A program made the translations under genes and the position numbers. DNA of 64,000 bases, from NCBI GenBank assembly GCA_015680685.1, contig MNCI01002118.1, positions 575,413-639,412 of the forward strand. The letters run 5' to 3'. Source of the stretch: Gnetum montanum (Eukaryota; Streptophyta; Gnetopsida; Gnetales; Gnetaceae). The notes under the pieces are model-generated. The model saw nothing but the letters and a program-made list of their open reading frames with translations. It did no database searches and was not told the DNA's origin. This document shows, piece by piece, positions 9,899 to 21,082 of the stretch; within the stretch, counting starts at the first letter, position 1; every line of letters starts with the position of its first letter.

Positions 9899-12800
9899 AT
9901 TTAGTATCTTGGAATGTTCGCGGCCTTACAAATAGGCTTCGAGGTAAAAGGGCTAGCAATTTTCTCTCTAGTCTGAATACCACCTTTGATTTCATCCTTC
10001 TTCAGGAAATTAAAATTTCAACTTCTGACTTAGAGTTTTCAGCTCATAGGTTCCTTCCCCACTCCTCAGTCATAGCTACCTCCCACGAGTATGGAAAAGG
10101 TGGAGCCGCTATTCTCATTTCAGCCCATTGGAAAGACAAACTCATCCGTTCTGGTTCCGATTCAAGCCAAAGAGTTTCTTGGGCTATCTTCTCCTCCTCC
10201 AAAGGACCCTTTGGGGTTTGCTCTGTTTATGCTCCAAATGACTCCATCAAACGGGCTAACTTATGGCAGGAACTAACCTTTTCTCTTCCTTCCGTCCCTT
10301 GGATTTTTGGTAGAGATTTTAATATGATTGAATTTCCTCACGATAAACTTGGGGGAGTTCCTTTTCGACTTCCTCCTCATGAAATTCAACCTTGGTCTGA
10401 CTTTAAAAAACAATTTTATCTCCTTGATGGAGTCACGGATAACTCTAGCAGATCTCTCCATAGATTTACTTGGAGTAACCTTCGTCTAGGTCAGGCTCGA
10501 ATATATAGTCGGCTAGATCGATTTTACTTCTCTACACTATCCTTTTGGTAGGAAATCTCCACCACTACGGTTCACCAACATGCTACGTTATCTGACCATT
10601 ATCCCATCGTCATTTCCATGCAAATCTCTGGTACTTCTCATAGGACCAGATTCCACCTCTTCCGCCTACACTCTAATTTATTCTCGTCTCCCTCGTCTCA
10701 ACATCTTCTCTCTAATCTTTGGAACGCCGAACCTAGGCCCATTGGCCAGGTGGGTTGGATCCAATGGTGGCTGCGAACTACTAGTAGGGTGAGGAACTTT
10801 GCTCGAAAGTTCGGCAAGGAAGTGGCCTCTCGTTCTAGACAAGAGTACAACAACATTTGTTCAACTATTAATAATCTTACGGAAAGATTATCCATAGAAC
10901 CCTTTAACACCCACATTCACGAAGAACTTGCTAAAGTTCGCTCCACTTTCCAATGCTGGGAAGTCCACAAGGCCCACAGTGCCTTAATCAAAAGTAGACT
11001 TACTTGGTTGAAGATTCAAGATGAGCAATGTAAGGAATTTTTTAAATATCTCAACAGCTCTCCTTCCAGTCCATCCCCAGATACTCTCTCTAGGGATGGT
11101 GTTATTATCAATGATCATGAGAGTATCCTCTCTTACCTTAAGGAGCACTTTGAAGCCTTGTTTATAGCTTCCCCTATGAATCTCTCATCATTTGAGGACA
11201 CTACGCGTAACTATCCTAGGTTAGTTGACTCATCCATGTCTCACATCCTCGACGCTAATATCACTCAAGAAGAGCTTCAACACGCTTGTTTCAAACTTAG
11301 TTCTGGGAAAGCTCCTGGATATGATGGTTTCCCTGTTGAGTTTTTTCAAAGGCATTGGAATCTAGTTGGCCATGACCTTTTCCAAGTAATTAAAGAGGCT
11401 ATCCATCTTGGTTCTCTAGGACCAAATTTAAATCTTGGGATTATTCGCCTCCTTCCCAAATCAGGAGACCCTACTAGTATAGCTAATTGGCGACCCATTA
11501 CTCTTCTTAATGTGGTATACAAAATTTGGGCCAAATGCTTAGCTTTACGTTTGAAAAAATTCCTTCATAAAATTATATCCCCTCAACAAACCGGATTTGT
11601 CCCAGGGCGTTATATCTTAGATAATGTTGTGGCTGCTTGGGAAGGTTTGCAGTGGGCTGAGGATGATGGCCAAGACATCCTTTTGATGAAATTGGACTAT
11701 GCTAAGGCCTATGACAACATTAAGTGGGACTTCATCCTTCAAACTATGTCAAAACTCGGTTTTGGCTCCAAGTATCTTCATATGGTGAAATGTCTCTTCT
11801 CAAATGCTAATGCGAGAATAGCCACCACCTTTGGCATCACCGCCCCCTTTGTAATTCATAGATCAGTAAGACAAGGTTGTCCTCCTGCCCCTTATCTCTT
11901 TATAATTGCTGCGGATTTCCTTTGCCATCAAATTAACCACGATATTCACTCAGGTATGCTATATGGCATGCACTTTTCCTCTCCTCAACATCAACTGCTT
12001 AATATGCATTTTGCTGATGACTCTTTTTTTCTAATCCAAAATACAACCGATAACGTTAAACGTCTTTTAGCCCAAGTAGAGCAATATTGTTCTCTCTCTG
12101 GTTCTACCATTAATTGGTCTAAATCTTCTGTATATAGTTTTCATAACAATTATAGTAAACTCCCCACCTATCCATGGAAATTAATCCAAGACCATGAGAT
12201 CATGAAGCTCTTGGGAATCCCTTTTCGATTTCGTGGTCCTACTTCTACATTGTGGGAGCTAGTTATCTCTCGTATTCGTAAGAAAACTAAAAAGTGGAAG
12301 ACTAAGCCCCTTACCTTGGCAGGAAAATATCTTGTTTGTAAATCCATTTGTGCTTCTACCCATGTATATTATTCCTCATGCTGGGCTCCTTCCCACACAG
12401 CCTATCAAAACTTGGAGCGATTATTTCGAGACTTCATGTGGTCATCTAAAGATTCCCAGCGTGGTTTTCATCGTGTTGCATGGAACATTGTCACTCTTCC
12501 TAGAAACAAAGGAGGATTAGGACTGTTGAATTCATACAAACAGGGACTCACCTTAGTAGCTAAGTGGCTTGTGCAACATCTGGACACCTCTGACATAATT
12601 GGAAATCTTCTCCAGCTAAGGCTTCATCAAAGTTTTCCTAAACATAAGCCTTTTTGGAAAACCATCCATCCTATTAATTGGATTTTCTCTCCTCATTCTA
12701 TCTCCATTCCTGGTTCCCATGTATTCAAAAGCATATGGAAGGCTTGGCAAGTTCTCCACCATCATATTAATTGGTCTAATATCCCTCTTAACCCTACCCT

Positions 12801-13761
12801 CCTCCCCATGCTTTGCCCTTGGTGGTTACCCTTGACCCCTGCCCCTCTTGCCATTACTAACGCAAGATTAGCCATTATTTGGTACTGGAAGGGAGTGATT
12901 TCCCTCAATTGTCTTCGCCTTGCTAATCAATGGATTTCTTGGGAAGCGTTCGAAAACCTATATGGCGCTTCGAAAGCAATGAGGCTTTGCTTTCACCAAT
13001 TAGATACATTTCTTCATCAATCTTTACACCTTGATGGTGCTATCCAAGGTCTATTTCATGGCCTCTATTGGTCTAATGGGTCAAAAATTTTTCCTTATCG
13101 GCCACATGTTCCCTTCCAATTGTTACACGATTCTTCCGAAGTCATTCTACGTTGTAATCGATCTTGGAATAAACAAGAAACTGAGGATTTTTGGATCTCT
13201 CTTTTCAACCAAATTTGGCATCTCCCGACTCTTCCAAAAATTCAACAATTCCTTTGGTGTTTTCTTCATCAAGGTCTCCCAATCGGGAAACGTTTAGCAT
13301 ATCTTGGGATTCACTCCCCTAAGTGCCCTTTATGTAATGACCCTGAAACCTTTGTCCACGTTTTTTGGCTTTGCCCATTTGCTCAGCATGCATGGGAATG
13401 GGCCTCTAAGGTTTTTCCCTCATGCACTCTTACACAAGAGGCTGTAATGTTTGGTTTCTTACCTATCAGGTCCAAAAACTCTCATTTCCTATGGAAGATC
13501 CTTAGGCCCATCATCTTATATAATATTTGGAAACGTAGATGTACCATAGATTTTCAAACGACAATTATTTCAAACCCCTTACAGCTAACTACCTCGGAAA
13601 AAATGCAAATTTTACGGCATGTTCACTTCCAAATTATATCTCAAGCCCCAAAATTCAAGATGAATGCTAATCAGTTGTTTCTCTTATTGCAGCCATGGAG
13701 TCATATCGGAGATCAAAATAATCACCATCATCAGGCCTCGCTTCCGAAGAAAGTCTCCTAA
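9895..13761 (+). pseudogene. LINE ORF2: endonuclease, reverse transcriptase and zinc-binding C-terminus, one in-frame TAG
   Basis: One frame runs 9895-13761 (1288 codons before the stop), broken only by TAG at 10549-10551. Residues 1-240 form an APE-type endonuclease: SWNVRGL, LLQEIK with the catalytic Glu, VYAPND, FGRDFNMI (usually GGDFN), RLDRF and, past the stop, TLSDHYPI. The RT follows: GKAPGYDGFPVEFF, LLPKSGDP, NWRPITLLN, QTGFVPGR, KLDYAKAYD, RQGCPPAPYLF and the catalytic HFADDSFF. The C-terminus has the zf-RVT arrangement (FLWCFLHQGLPIGKRL, CPLCNDPE, HVFWLCPFA). The protein would nick target DNA and prime reverse transcription. The TAG lies in the endonuclease; a protein restarting at 10618 would lack it. 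Otherwise the frame is strikingly preserved. Confidence 0.9.
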
Positions 13762-13980
13762 TTAAGCCACAGTTCTCTACACTAGTTGGTATTTTCCTCT
13801 TTCTTCCACCTTTGTTCTCTTCCGACATTCCACATCCAGGAAAAGTTACACACATTTCAGCGAATGGTTGTCCTCAAGATTGCATTTACATTCCCTGTGG
13901 AATGCTAAGTTTAGCATGTTTTCTCTTTAATAGTCTCAGTCAACATGGTTTCTCTTCCTCATTTCCTCACTCTGTATGTC
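13762..13980 (+). other. LINE 3' UTR, truncated at an assembly N
   Basis: A pyrimidine-rich stretch after the ORF2 stop with no ORF of note. It stops at the N at 13981 without a poly(A) or simple-repeat tail. Confidence 0.6.
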
Positions 13981-13981
13981 N

Positions 13982-14050
13982 CACATCCATATAAATATTA
14001 TGTCTAAAAACCTATCTCTCTTAGTGGGGTAATTACTAAAACCCATTCCT
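13982..14050 (+). repeat. Right copy of the 69-bp direct repeat flanking the LINE
   Basis: Identical to 8281-8349. After it, element E continues with the proline-rich gag C-terminus (14051 onward). Confidence 0.9.
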
Positions 14051-14525
14051 CATACTTCTATTATTTGCTAGAGTACCATAGGTCTTCCACTCCTAGAGTT
14101 GAATCATACTATTATCCTTCTCATCCACCTTCCATGCATCTTCAATAATCACATACTCCTCTTCCTATAATGTCATATCCACAAATGCAAGGTGAGATAC
14201 CTCCACTGCCACATCAGAAGAATGCTACAATAGTTGTGAATATGTAGATGGATGATAGTTCAAGTGGTTTTAAGTGAAAACCTCAAAATTATCCCTTCTT
14301 TAGACTTGTTAGTCCACCTAAACCAATGCAAGCATTAGTGATTATGGATCCCACTTCAAACCCAACATCATCTAATCCCTCAACTAAGTTACCTTCAAAT
14401 CAAAATACCTGTAAAGACTATGATGTTAACCCATGCTATAAAATATTGGATAAAAGCATATGCTCTTTTAAAGAAATGAACAAATCTTGGGATTCCCTTA
14501 ATTTACTTACAAATTACATGTAATG
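14051..14525 (+). pseudogene. Element E: proline-rich Gag C-terminal region
   Basis: The composition (repeated CCA/CCT and TAC/TAT codons, about 14060-14220) parallels the Pro/Tyr/Gln-rich region of C at 36400-36540 and D at about 26400-26700. A 65-codon open piece (14326-14523) begins MQALVIMDPTSNPTSS. No protease motif can be read. Confidence 0.5.
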
Positions 14526-15379
14526 CATCCTGCGAAGCTTTTTTAAACTCAAAATTTGAAGTTAAGTAAATTTCTTGTGAAATGTATAAGACATGAAACT
14601 TCTCACTACTCAAGAAACGTAACATTAGGTTGAAGCGTACTAATTAGTCCATCACTATTTCATTAGGATAAGTAGAGGATGGTGTGAGCAATAATAATGG
14701 ATGGTTATATCTTCTAGATTTTTTCATCATTCATGTGGAGAACTATAAGGGAAAGTTTTTCATCATCTTGGGAATAGCTTAACTAAGCACAATTTATGTC
14801 AAATTTAAAATCAAAGATCTTTCCTTGAAAATTTCTAAGGAAAATTAATATGAAGTGCTCAAGAAATACAAAGTTCCATGTATCATGTACAATGATAGAA
14901 TGTGGAACTAGATGAAAAAAGTATATACTATCAAGTAGAAAGATAGCCAATCATTCAGCTCATGTAAAGATGAAGTGTGTGCGCAAATGTATGTGTATCT
15001 AGAAACCACCATATAGGCACCTAGTGGCCGATGGTAGAGGGAATTTATAGGTCATAAATTTGCATGGAACCATAAGAAGCACTCACCAACTCTTATGTAG
15101 ACAAGATAGATGAGATGAAGGTAATTAGACAATAACTCTCCCTAACAAGATCAATAGAAGAAGCAGATGATAATTGAGGAGAGTAGAAAATTCTAGAAGA
15201 AATTATGCCTAAACCAATTAAATTAGAGAAATTACTAGAGATGATTGAATATGTCTTTTTTGAAAATGGTAAATTGGTAATTAGCAATGTAGAACTAATA
15301 GAAGAGTAGAAGAAGAAGCTATTGGAAGTTGTCAACAAATCGTCAACAACCTTTATGTGGTCTTCTATAATAAAATCAT
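14526..15379 (+). mobile_element. Element E: degraded region between gag and RT
   Basis: By position it should be protease and the start of pol. The plus strand shows only short open pieces such as KLEKLLEMIEYVFFENGKL (about 15216-15275). No DSG/DTG active site is legible. Confidence 0.4.
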
Positions 15380-15860
15380 TAGAATTAACGCACATATAAG
15401 GAAACATTTCATATACATAGATCCTTCAATTAAGCCAAATACTAACCACATCACAAGCTAATTCCAAAGCTAAAGTAGGTAGTCAAATGAAAGATCGAAA
15501 ATCTCCTAAAAGTTGAATTCATCTATTTTATAACAAATAGTGAATGGATGAGCCCACTTGCAATCATGCTAAAGAAAGGAGATTAATGATGAATTTGCAT
15601 TAACTTTAGGTTGTTGAATGTGACAATCTTCTAGGAGCACTTTCACTACTATTTGCTAAACAAGTATTCCATACTATCATAGACACAAATATTACAGCTT
15701 CTTGTATTATTATAGCGGTTATAATAAAATCCAAATTGCACTTAAGGACTAAGACAAAATAATGTTCACAAGTCCTTAGGGGACATTTTTCCATAAGAAG
15801 ATTTTGTTCTGTAACACCTCAACCTTAGACACTCCATTCTCCTTTGTATCTTTATGATTT
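15380..15860 (+). pseudogene. Element E: gypsy reverse transcriptase remnant
   Basis: With frame changes and stops the plus strand reads KHFIYIDPSIKPN (about 15395), then FITNSEWMSPLAIMLKKG (about 15530-15585), ICINFRLLNV (about 15594-15623) and FTSP then GTFFHK (about 15757-15800). It ends near CN-(A)P at 15810. This follows the order of gypsy RT motifs: 'I..P...P', 'GFI.P..S.W.SP...V.KK.G', 'R.C.D.R.LN', 'FTCPFGTF.YRRLPFGLCNAP'. The YxDD motif and everything after it are missing. It is the only gypsy polymerase trace in the window and lies between the gag and ORF2 remnants of E. Confidence 0.72.
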
Positions 15861-17760
15861 TAAGCATTAACTTGTTACTGGTGTGTCTATGACTTGTGTA
15901 TTGTACCCCTTTTTTTTGTTTGCCTTCACTTGTGCTATGGTTTGCTTCAACTATATATCTTGAAATTATCTTATTAGATATTTTTGATACTTTAGTGTAC
16001 TTAACTTTATATTAGTTTAATACTTTTCATTTTTTAAATTTTATTTTACTTAATTCATGACATGCACACTAACCCCTTTTTGGGGTTTTAAGTAAGTAGA
16101 TATTAAGTGTTGGATAGATCATTGGCATATGGGGTACTGCATTAAGCTTGTGGTATGCTTATTTGTTATGTGTTTGGATTGCCATTCTGTTTGTTTGAAA
16201 AAATAATTAATTAAATATTTTTTATAGTTTTTTATTTATTTTAGTATATGTATCTTTAATTGGCTTCCTTTGGTACCTTAGTTAATTATTTTAAAACCTT
16301 AGACCTTTAGTTAGGGGTACCTTAGTTAATTATTTTAAAACCTTAGACCTTTAGTTAGGGATGGGGGTAGACATAGCTATTAGATGATCTGTATGGGAGG
16401 GGTAACTTCTAGGCTATTACTACGTATGTTTCCATGTTATAATATTATTTATACTAATTTTAGAAATTCTAAGTTAAGTATATTTTTCTTTAGTTTTAGT
16501 TTTTCCCCATAGAATTTCCCTTTTTCTTAACCCTAGCATGTCCTTTTGAGTATAAATACTAGACAACCCTTTCATTTAAAATCATCCATTTGTATTTGCA
16601 ATATCTAGAAGATAAAACCAAAGAGGGAGATCCTACCAAATATAACAAAGGTTCGATCTAGATTACTATTATTAACTAGGATCTCTATAATTGCTTTCCA
16701 TCAATTCATGTTTTAGATTTTGTTTAGATCCCATTGTTGACCTTGGATCTTACCTAAGGTTTGAAGTTTGTTTTGAAGACTTCAACCATGTAAGAGTTTT
16801 TAGCTATAGTGTTTATCCAATGGGTAGGGAAAATGTATTACAATGCTTTACTTTTGGGTTTTTAAATATTTAGTTTCTACATATTTAATTTAGTTTGGTT
16901 TAGTTTGTTTAGAAATAATTTGACAAGATTTTTTAGGACTTTTTTCTATCATATTTGATTTTTGGATGCATATTCTAAGATCTAATATTATAATATTATT
17001 TTTATTATGTACCAAATATTAGAAATCAATTTTGTTTTTTTTTTAGATTTATTTTTATTTTCTTTTACTTCTAAGTTTTTGGACTATACAACTAGGGTGT
17101 TAGACTATAATTCGCATTTTTGAGGCTTAAGATAACTCTATATGACATTGGTATAAAAGATAAGTTACATATTAGGTTAACATAGATTCCATGGTACCCT
17201 TTCTAGTGCATTACAACCTTATCACAAGGTTGCAATTTTACCATTAGATTTGAATAGCACATGTAGAATGGAGAATTGTGTAAAGCAATCCTAAGATTGT
17301 TGACTTCTGAAAATTACGTAAATGACTAAGAACATAGCTTTTAGGCTTCCTAAAGTGATTGAAACTCAAACAATAATTAATCATATCTTTAAGATTTTTG
17401 GATGTCAAAATCAATCTTAGGTTTTAATTTTTGATACTTGACTAGTTTTGTAATTTCAATAACCCACTTAGAAGCTTAGTTTTCAGTTTTACCAATTATT
17501 GTATTCCTATTAAGGAATATCCCTTTTTATCATTAGATTCTATTTTGGTTTATAAAGCGATTCAGAAAAGTTTCCCACCATCCTAGCTTTTTATTTTGAT
17601 GTATGTTTAGAAATAATATTTGTTGGTTAAATAACAGTATGTGGGTAACATTTCTTTGTAAGTATCAATACTAATATTTGTTGCTTTAATGACAATTTTA
17701 TGAATTTATTGGTTTTATTTAGTATAGTGTAGGATTCTAGTGATGATAGTTGTGTGTGTG
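15861..17760. other. Unexplained T-rich stretch inside element E
   Basis: About 1.9 kb with no ORF beyond 60 codons and no match to C or D. It contains a 2 x 44-bp tandem duplication (16272-16359) and a TATA-like AGTATAAATACT near 16550 followed by a purine-rich leader-like stretch. It may be a solo LTR of another family replacing pol, but no clear ends or duplication could be found. Confidence 0.35.
16272..16359. repeat. Two identical 44-bp tandem copies
   Basis: The unit begins GGTACCTTAGTTAATTATTT; the copies start at 16272 and 16316 and are identical. Confidence 0.92.
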
Positions 17761-17873
17761 TTGAAATAAGGATTATATCAAAATTTAATTTTCTAGGTAT
17801 CCATGAATACTTAGTGAGATGGCTATACAAGGGAATTATAGGCAAGAACCTGCTTTGGAAAGGATCCACTTGT
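17761..17873 (+). mobile_element. Element E: fragment of the shared C/D spacer
   Basis: The stretch around 17815-17873 (ctatacaagggaattatagg, then 'gcctgctttgg'-like sequence) matches C 38038-38098 and D 24780-24850. This fixes the register of E on the right side of the unexplained T-rich stretch. Confidence 0.7.
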
Positions 17874-18990
17874 ATAGCTATTAGGGATCTTGTCCAAGAA
17901 CTAGATTCACACTTTCCAAATATTAGGGATCTTCATGCACAATCATACATCCAAATATTTTCATTCATATTTCAATTTTATATTAAATTCTTCCAAAAAA
18001 TCCCAATTTTTGATCCATTTTAAGCTTAAAATCCAATCAACCTTATCATTCCAAAGCTAATTTTTTGTACTCATGATCCTTACTCTAAGACTAACAATCT
18101 CTCCTATAGCTCAAGATCTAACCAAATTTGGCTCAAAAATATCTTCGAAATACTTCGAAAATTCAATTGGAAAAATTGTGCTTAGCATTTTTATTGATGC
18201 TACAACGTTGATACAAGAATGATGCTTTGTCATGAGAGCAATGCTTATGCCACATAAAAAGTCTAAAATATTGCACCATCATTAATCATTTTTCTCATGC
18301 TACATTAAAGAAGTAAGGAGATTCTTCTAGTTTTATGAGTCCTATGTCTTCTAAAAGCAAGATCTTGTGATCGAAACCATTGTTTAAACTAGTTCAAAAA
18401 CCTGTGAGCTCATGTAGTTGAGCTCTATATCATCGAGGTAGCTAGAATGTGATTTAAAAAATATTTTAATACCTAGTTTTTGAACCATTGAGGTAACTAA
18501 TGATAAAAATAATTAACTTTAACTAATAATTTGATGATTTAAGTATCCTAAGGCTTCTAAAATAATAAATTGTAATCACCTAAAGGCTTGAACAATCAAT
18601 TTTTCTAACAATATGGCCAAAAATACAAATGTTAATTAAAGACAAGGTGTTGTAATTAATTTTAGAAATTAATAAAGGATTTTTCAGTAATTGTAGATGA
18701 TGTCCTAACATGTTCTTGAGCTAAATCTAGTTAGATCTTGAGCTATAGGGGAGATTGTTAGTCTTAGAATATGGATCATGAGTACTAAAAATTAGCTTTG
18801 GAATGATAAATTTGATTGGATTTGAAGCTTAAAATGGATCCAAAATTGGGATTTTTTGAAAGAATTTAATATAAAATTGAAATATAAATGATAAGATTTG
18901 GATGTATGATTGCGCATGAAGATTAAGTGGTAGCATCATGTTGTTTGGAAAGTGTGAAGTTGGTTCTTGGACAACATCCCTAATAGCTAT
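17874..18990. mobile_element. Inverted-repeat element (long-TIR, non-autonomous DNA transposon or foldback) inside E
   Basis: The two ends are inverted copies of each other: 17874-18142 and 18710-18990, each about 270-280 bases and roughly 85-90 % identical by eye, separated by about 570 bases without an ORF. The outermost bases read ATAGCTATTAGGGAT on the left and ATCCCTAATAGCTAT on the right. The host spacer of D runs uninterrupted at the corresponding place, so this is an insertion. Long terminal inverted repeats with no coding capacity suggest a Mutator-like non-autonomous element. The expected 9-bp duplication cannot be made out because the boundary bases are themselves palindromic (TAGCTA). 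Confidence 0.65.
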
Positions 18991-19199
18991 GCTTCTTGTA
19001 TTTGGAGGCCTATTACAACCAAGGGAGAAGAGGTTGAGAGATCAACATAGATGATGATGTAGACAACAAGAAAAACAATTGCAAGAATTCCATGTAATGG
19101 GAATATTAAACAAAGAACAAGAGGTGAATTCTATTAGAAAAATCTCCAATGTACACATAAGGCGATATATGTAAGGTGAGGTACCTCAACTATAGCCAA

Positions 19200-20007
19200 A
19201 CCTTAAGATGAGTCTTACAAACACATGTTTGGTAAAAATCAAGGAAAATGAGATCTATTCATTAGTCTTAGTAGAACCTAACTTTGGGTTGTTCATGAAA
19301 TTCGCATTCCAAAAATTGTGAGACTAATTGTAAGCCTTTACTCTTTGGCCAACCACCAGTAGAGATTGTATTTGGGTGAGACATATCTCTTTTAGAATAA
19401 TCATTAGAATAATACAACTATAAAGATTAAAGACATCATACTCTTCTAATCCATCAATGTCATATTAGAGGCTCTTGGGCTTCCAAATGCTAGGACACAA
19501 GTTATTGAAGTGTCCACTAAGATTGATTCTAAGATTAAGAAAGGATAGGTGTAAAGAGCCTATAAAGTAGATAAGAAGAAATATGGTTCCTTATCAGAAG
19601 CAAAATGTATATTTCAAGGTCACCATGTACCATAGGAATCTCATGGTATGGTCCAACAAGATCATATCTTTCTCTGTATGGGCATGTACAACCCTTAGTG
19701 GGTAGTTTCTAGTCAACTTACCTTAGCTAATTCTTTTGGAAATCTAGAGAAGATTTATGAAAAATAAAGGATGCACGAAGATATTCCTCTTCCCATGCCT
19801 TATTAGAAAACTTTACAATATAGGAGTGATCACCTACTATGTAAAGGACATGCTTTGAAGGACTCCAACAAGTTCATGGAATGAAATGATGAAGGAGAAG
19901 CTGATCCTTAGAATCCAAGAGAAAGTACCACCACCATCAAACACTAAAGCAACTACAATAATAAATTTAATCACTGCAACTACCATTCCTACTACTATAA
20001 TAATAAG
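19200..20007 (+). pseudogene. Element E: first part of ORF2 remnant, interrupted by element D
   Basis: The conceptual translation shows LFMKFAFQKL near 19297, then EALGLPNARTQVIEVSTKID and SKIKKG at about 19470-19545. These align with D (PFMEFSLKVV, VEVLNLPNVGAKVVNLSTRS) and C (PFVEFASEVV, ALNLPNERAMIAHLSIKFD). The start is not defined; the region just after the inverted-repeat element is too diverged. D inserted at 20007/29398 and the frame resumes at 29403. Confidence 0.6.
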
Positions 20008-20894
20008 TGATGAGCGGCAAGGTACCCTATGCCCAACCATACAAATCACAAGCGTTCACGCATGATCTAGTCAAATTCCATGGATGGGACTAGTTCTGCA
20101 TCTAGATCATTATGCCTTAATCATAGTTTGTTGTCTTCCCACTTGGACTAGTGGTAGGTTCATCGTGTATGATTTAGTTTAAAGTGAGGCATATGATAAT
20201 TAATGTTGTTTGACCTTATGCTACTCCTAATGATAATGAAGAAATCAATTATTTAAGCTAGTTAACAATAGAAACTAAAGTCTAAACTAGCCTACATGCG
20301 ATGAGTATTCATCCCTAACCATCCATACATGCCTTGGACTTCATGTAACTACCATTAGGATTACCAAGTGTACATCACTAGGTGTACCAAATGATACACT
20401 ATTAAGTTACCAAGTAATTGCACTTAAGCACTCGCGCTTAGTCATACTCATTCTACTTAATGACAGGAATAATAAAGAACAATAAATGAAAACATTAACT
20501 AAGAAAAATAGTAAATATTTAAGTAATTTAAGTTAATTAAAAGCAATAATAAAGCTAAGTGGATGCTGCAATGTTGGAAGTAATCTCAATCTTTATTGCC
20601 GAACATGTAACGTGTCCAAGTATGTCACATTCAAATAAGGATGTCATACAATCACTTAACATCACACTGTAGGCATGCACTGGGAACTAACAGAACTTGA
20701 AATCAAAAATCTATGAATCTATTCTATCTTTTCTCTATCCCACCTCTGCACCTAATTGTGGTATTTATAGGCTCACATGGAAGGGCAATATCGGATCCTC
20801 GACATCGGAGGCTGTGTCTTGATATCAGATACCTGACATCGCGGCCTCAATATTGGATATCCAATATTGTGGCCTTATAAAGCATGACTCATCA
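20008..20894 (-). repeat. 3' LTR of element D
   Basis: On the minus strand it starts TGATGAGTCATGC at 20894 and ends TTGCCGCTCATCA at 20008. The U3 near the TATA (plus-strand ggtatttataggctcac, 20761-20777) contains several GATATC/GACATC-type palindromic words (20790-20880). Confidence 0.92.
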
Positions 20895-20906
20895 TACCCC
20901 CATGAC
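20895..20906 (-). other. Polypurine tract of element D
   Basis: The minus strand reads GTCATGGGGGTA directly before the LTR. Matching tracts in C (TGTGGGGGAA), E (GTGTGGGGGTA) and A (CATGGGGTTA) occupy the same place. Confidence 0.8.
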
Positions 20907-21082
20907 TAAATAAAAACTTATCCTTGAGTTAAAAAAAATGAGGAACAAGTCCTTTACAAAATATTAGGAAGGTATGGGATTATTGACTAACTTAACTAGG
21001 CACATAAATTGACTCTTCCATGTTACAATGGTGCTTTACAAAAATGGATACAACACAACAAAACACCAAAACTAGGGGAAAC

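Larger units (their letters stand above)
8350..13980 (+). mobile_element. L1-type LINE, nearly complete, inserted in element E
   Basis: Base composition changes abruptly at 8350 from AT-rich to CpG-rich, marking the 5' UTR (8350-8791). ORF1 (8792-9898) and ORF2 (9895-13761) follow, then a 3' UTR to the N at 13981. No poly(A) tail is visible; the end may lie in the collapsed gap. The 5.6-kb length is close to full size for plant L1 elements. It is the youngest-looking coding element here: ORF2 has one internal stop only. Confidence 0.92.

Noticed and set aside
15810-15835. TGTAACACC as the start of a chromovirus-type LTR
   Set aside because: The same bases are the expected CNAP codons at the end of the gypsy RT remnant, and no matching LTR end or duplication was found downstream.
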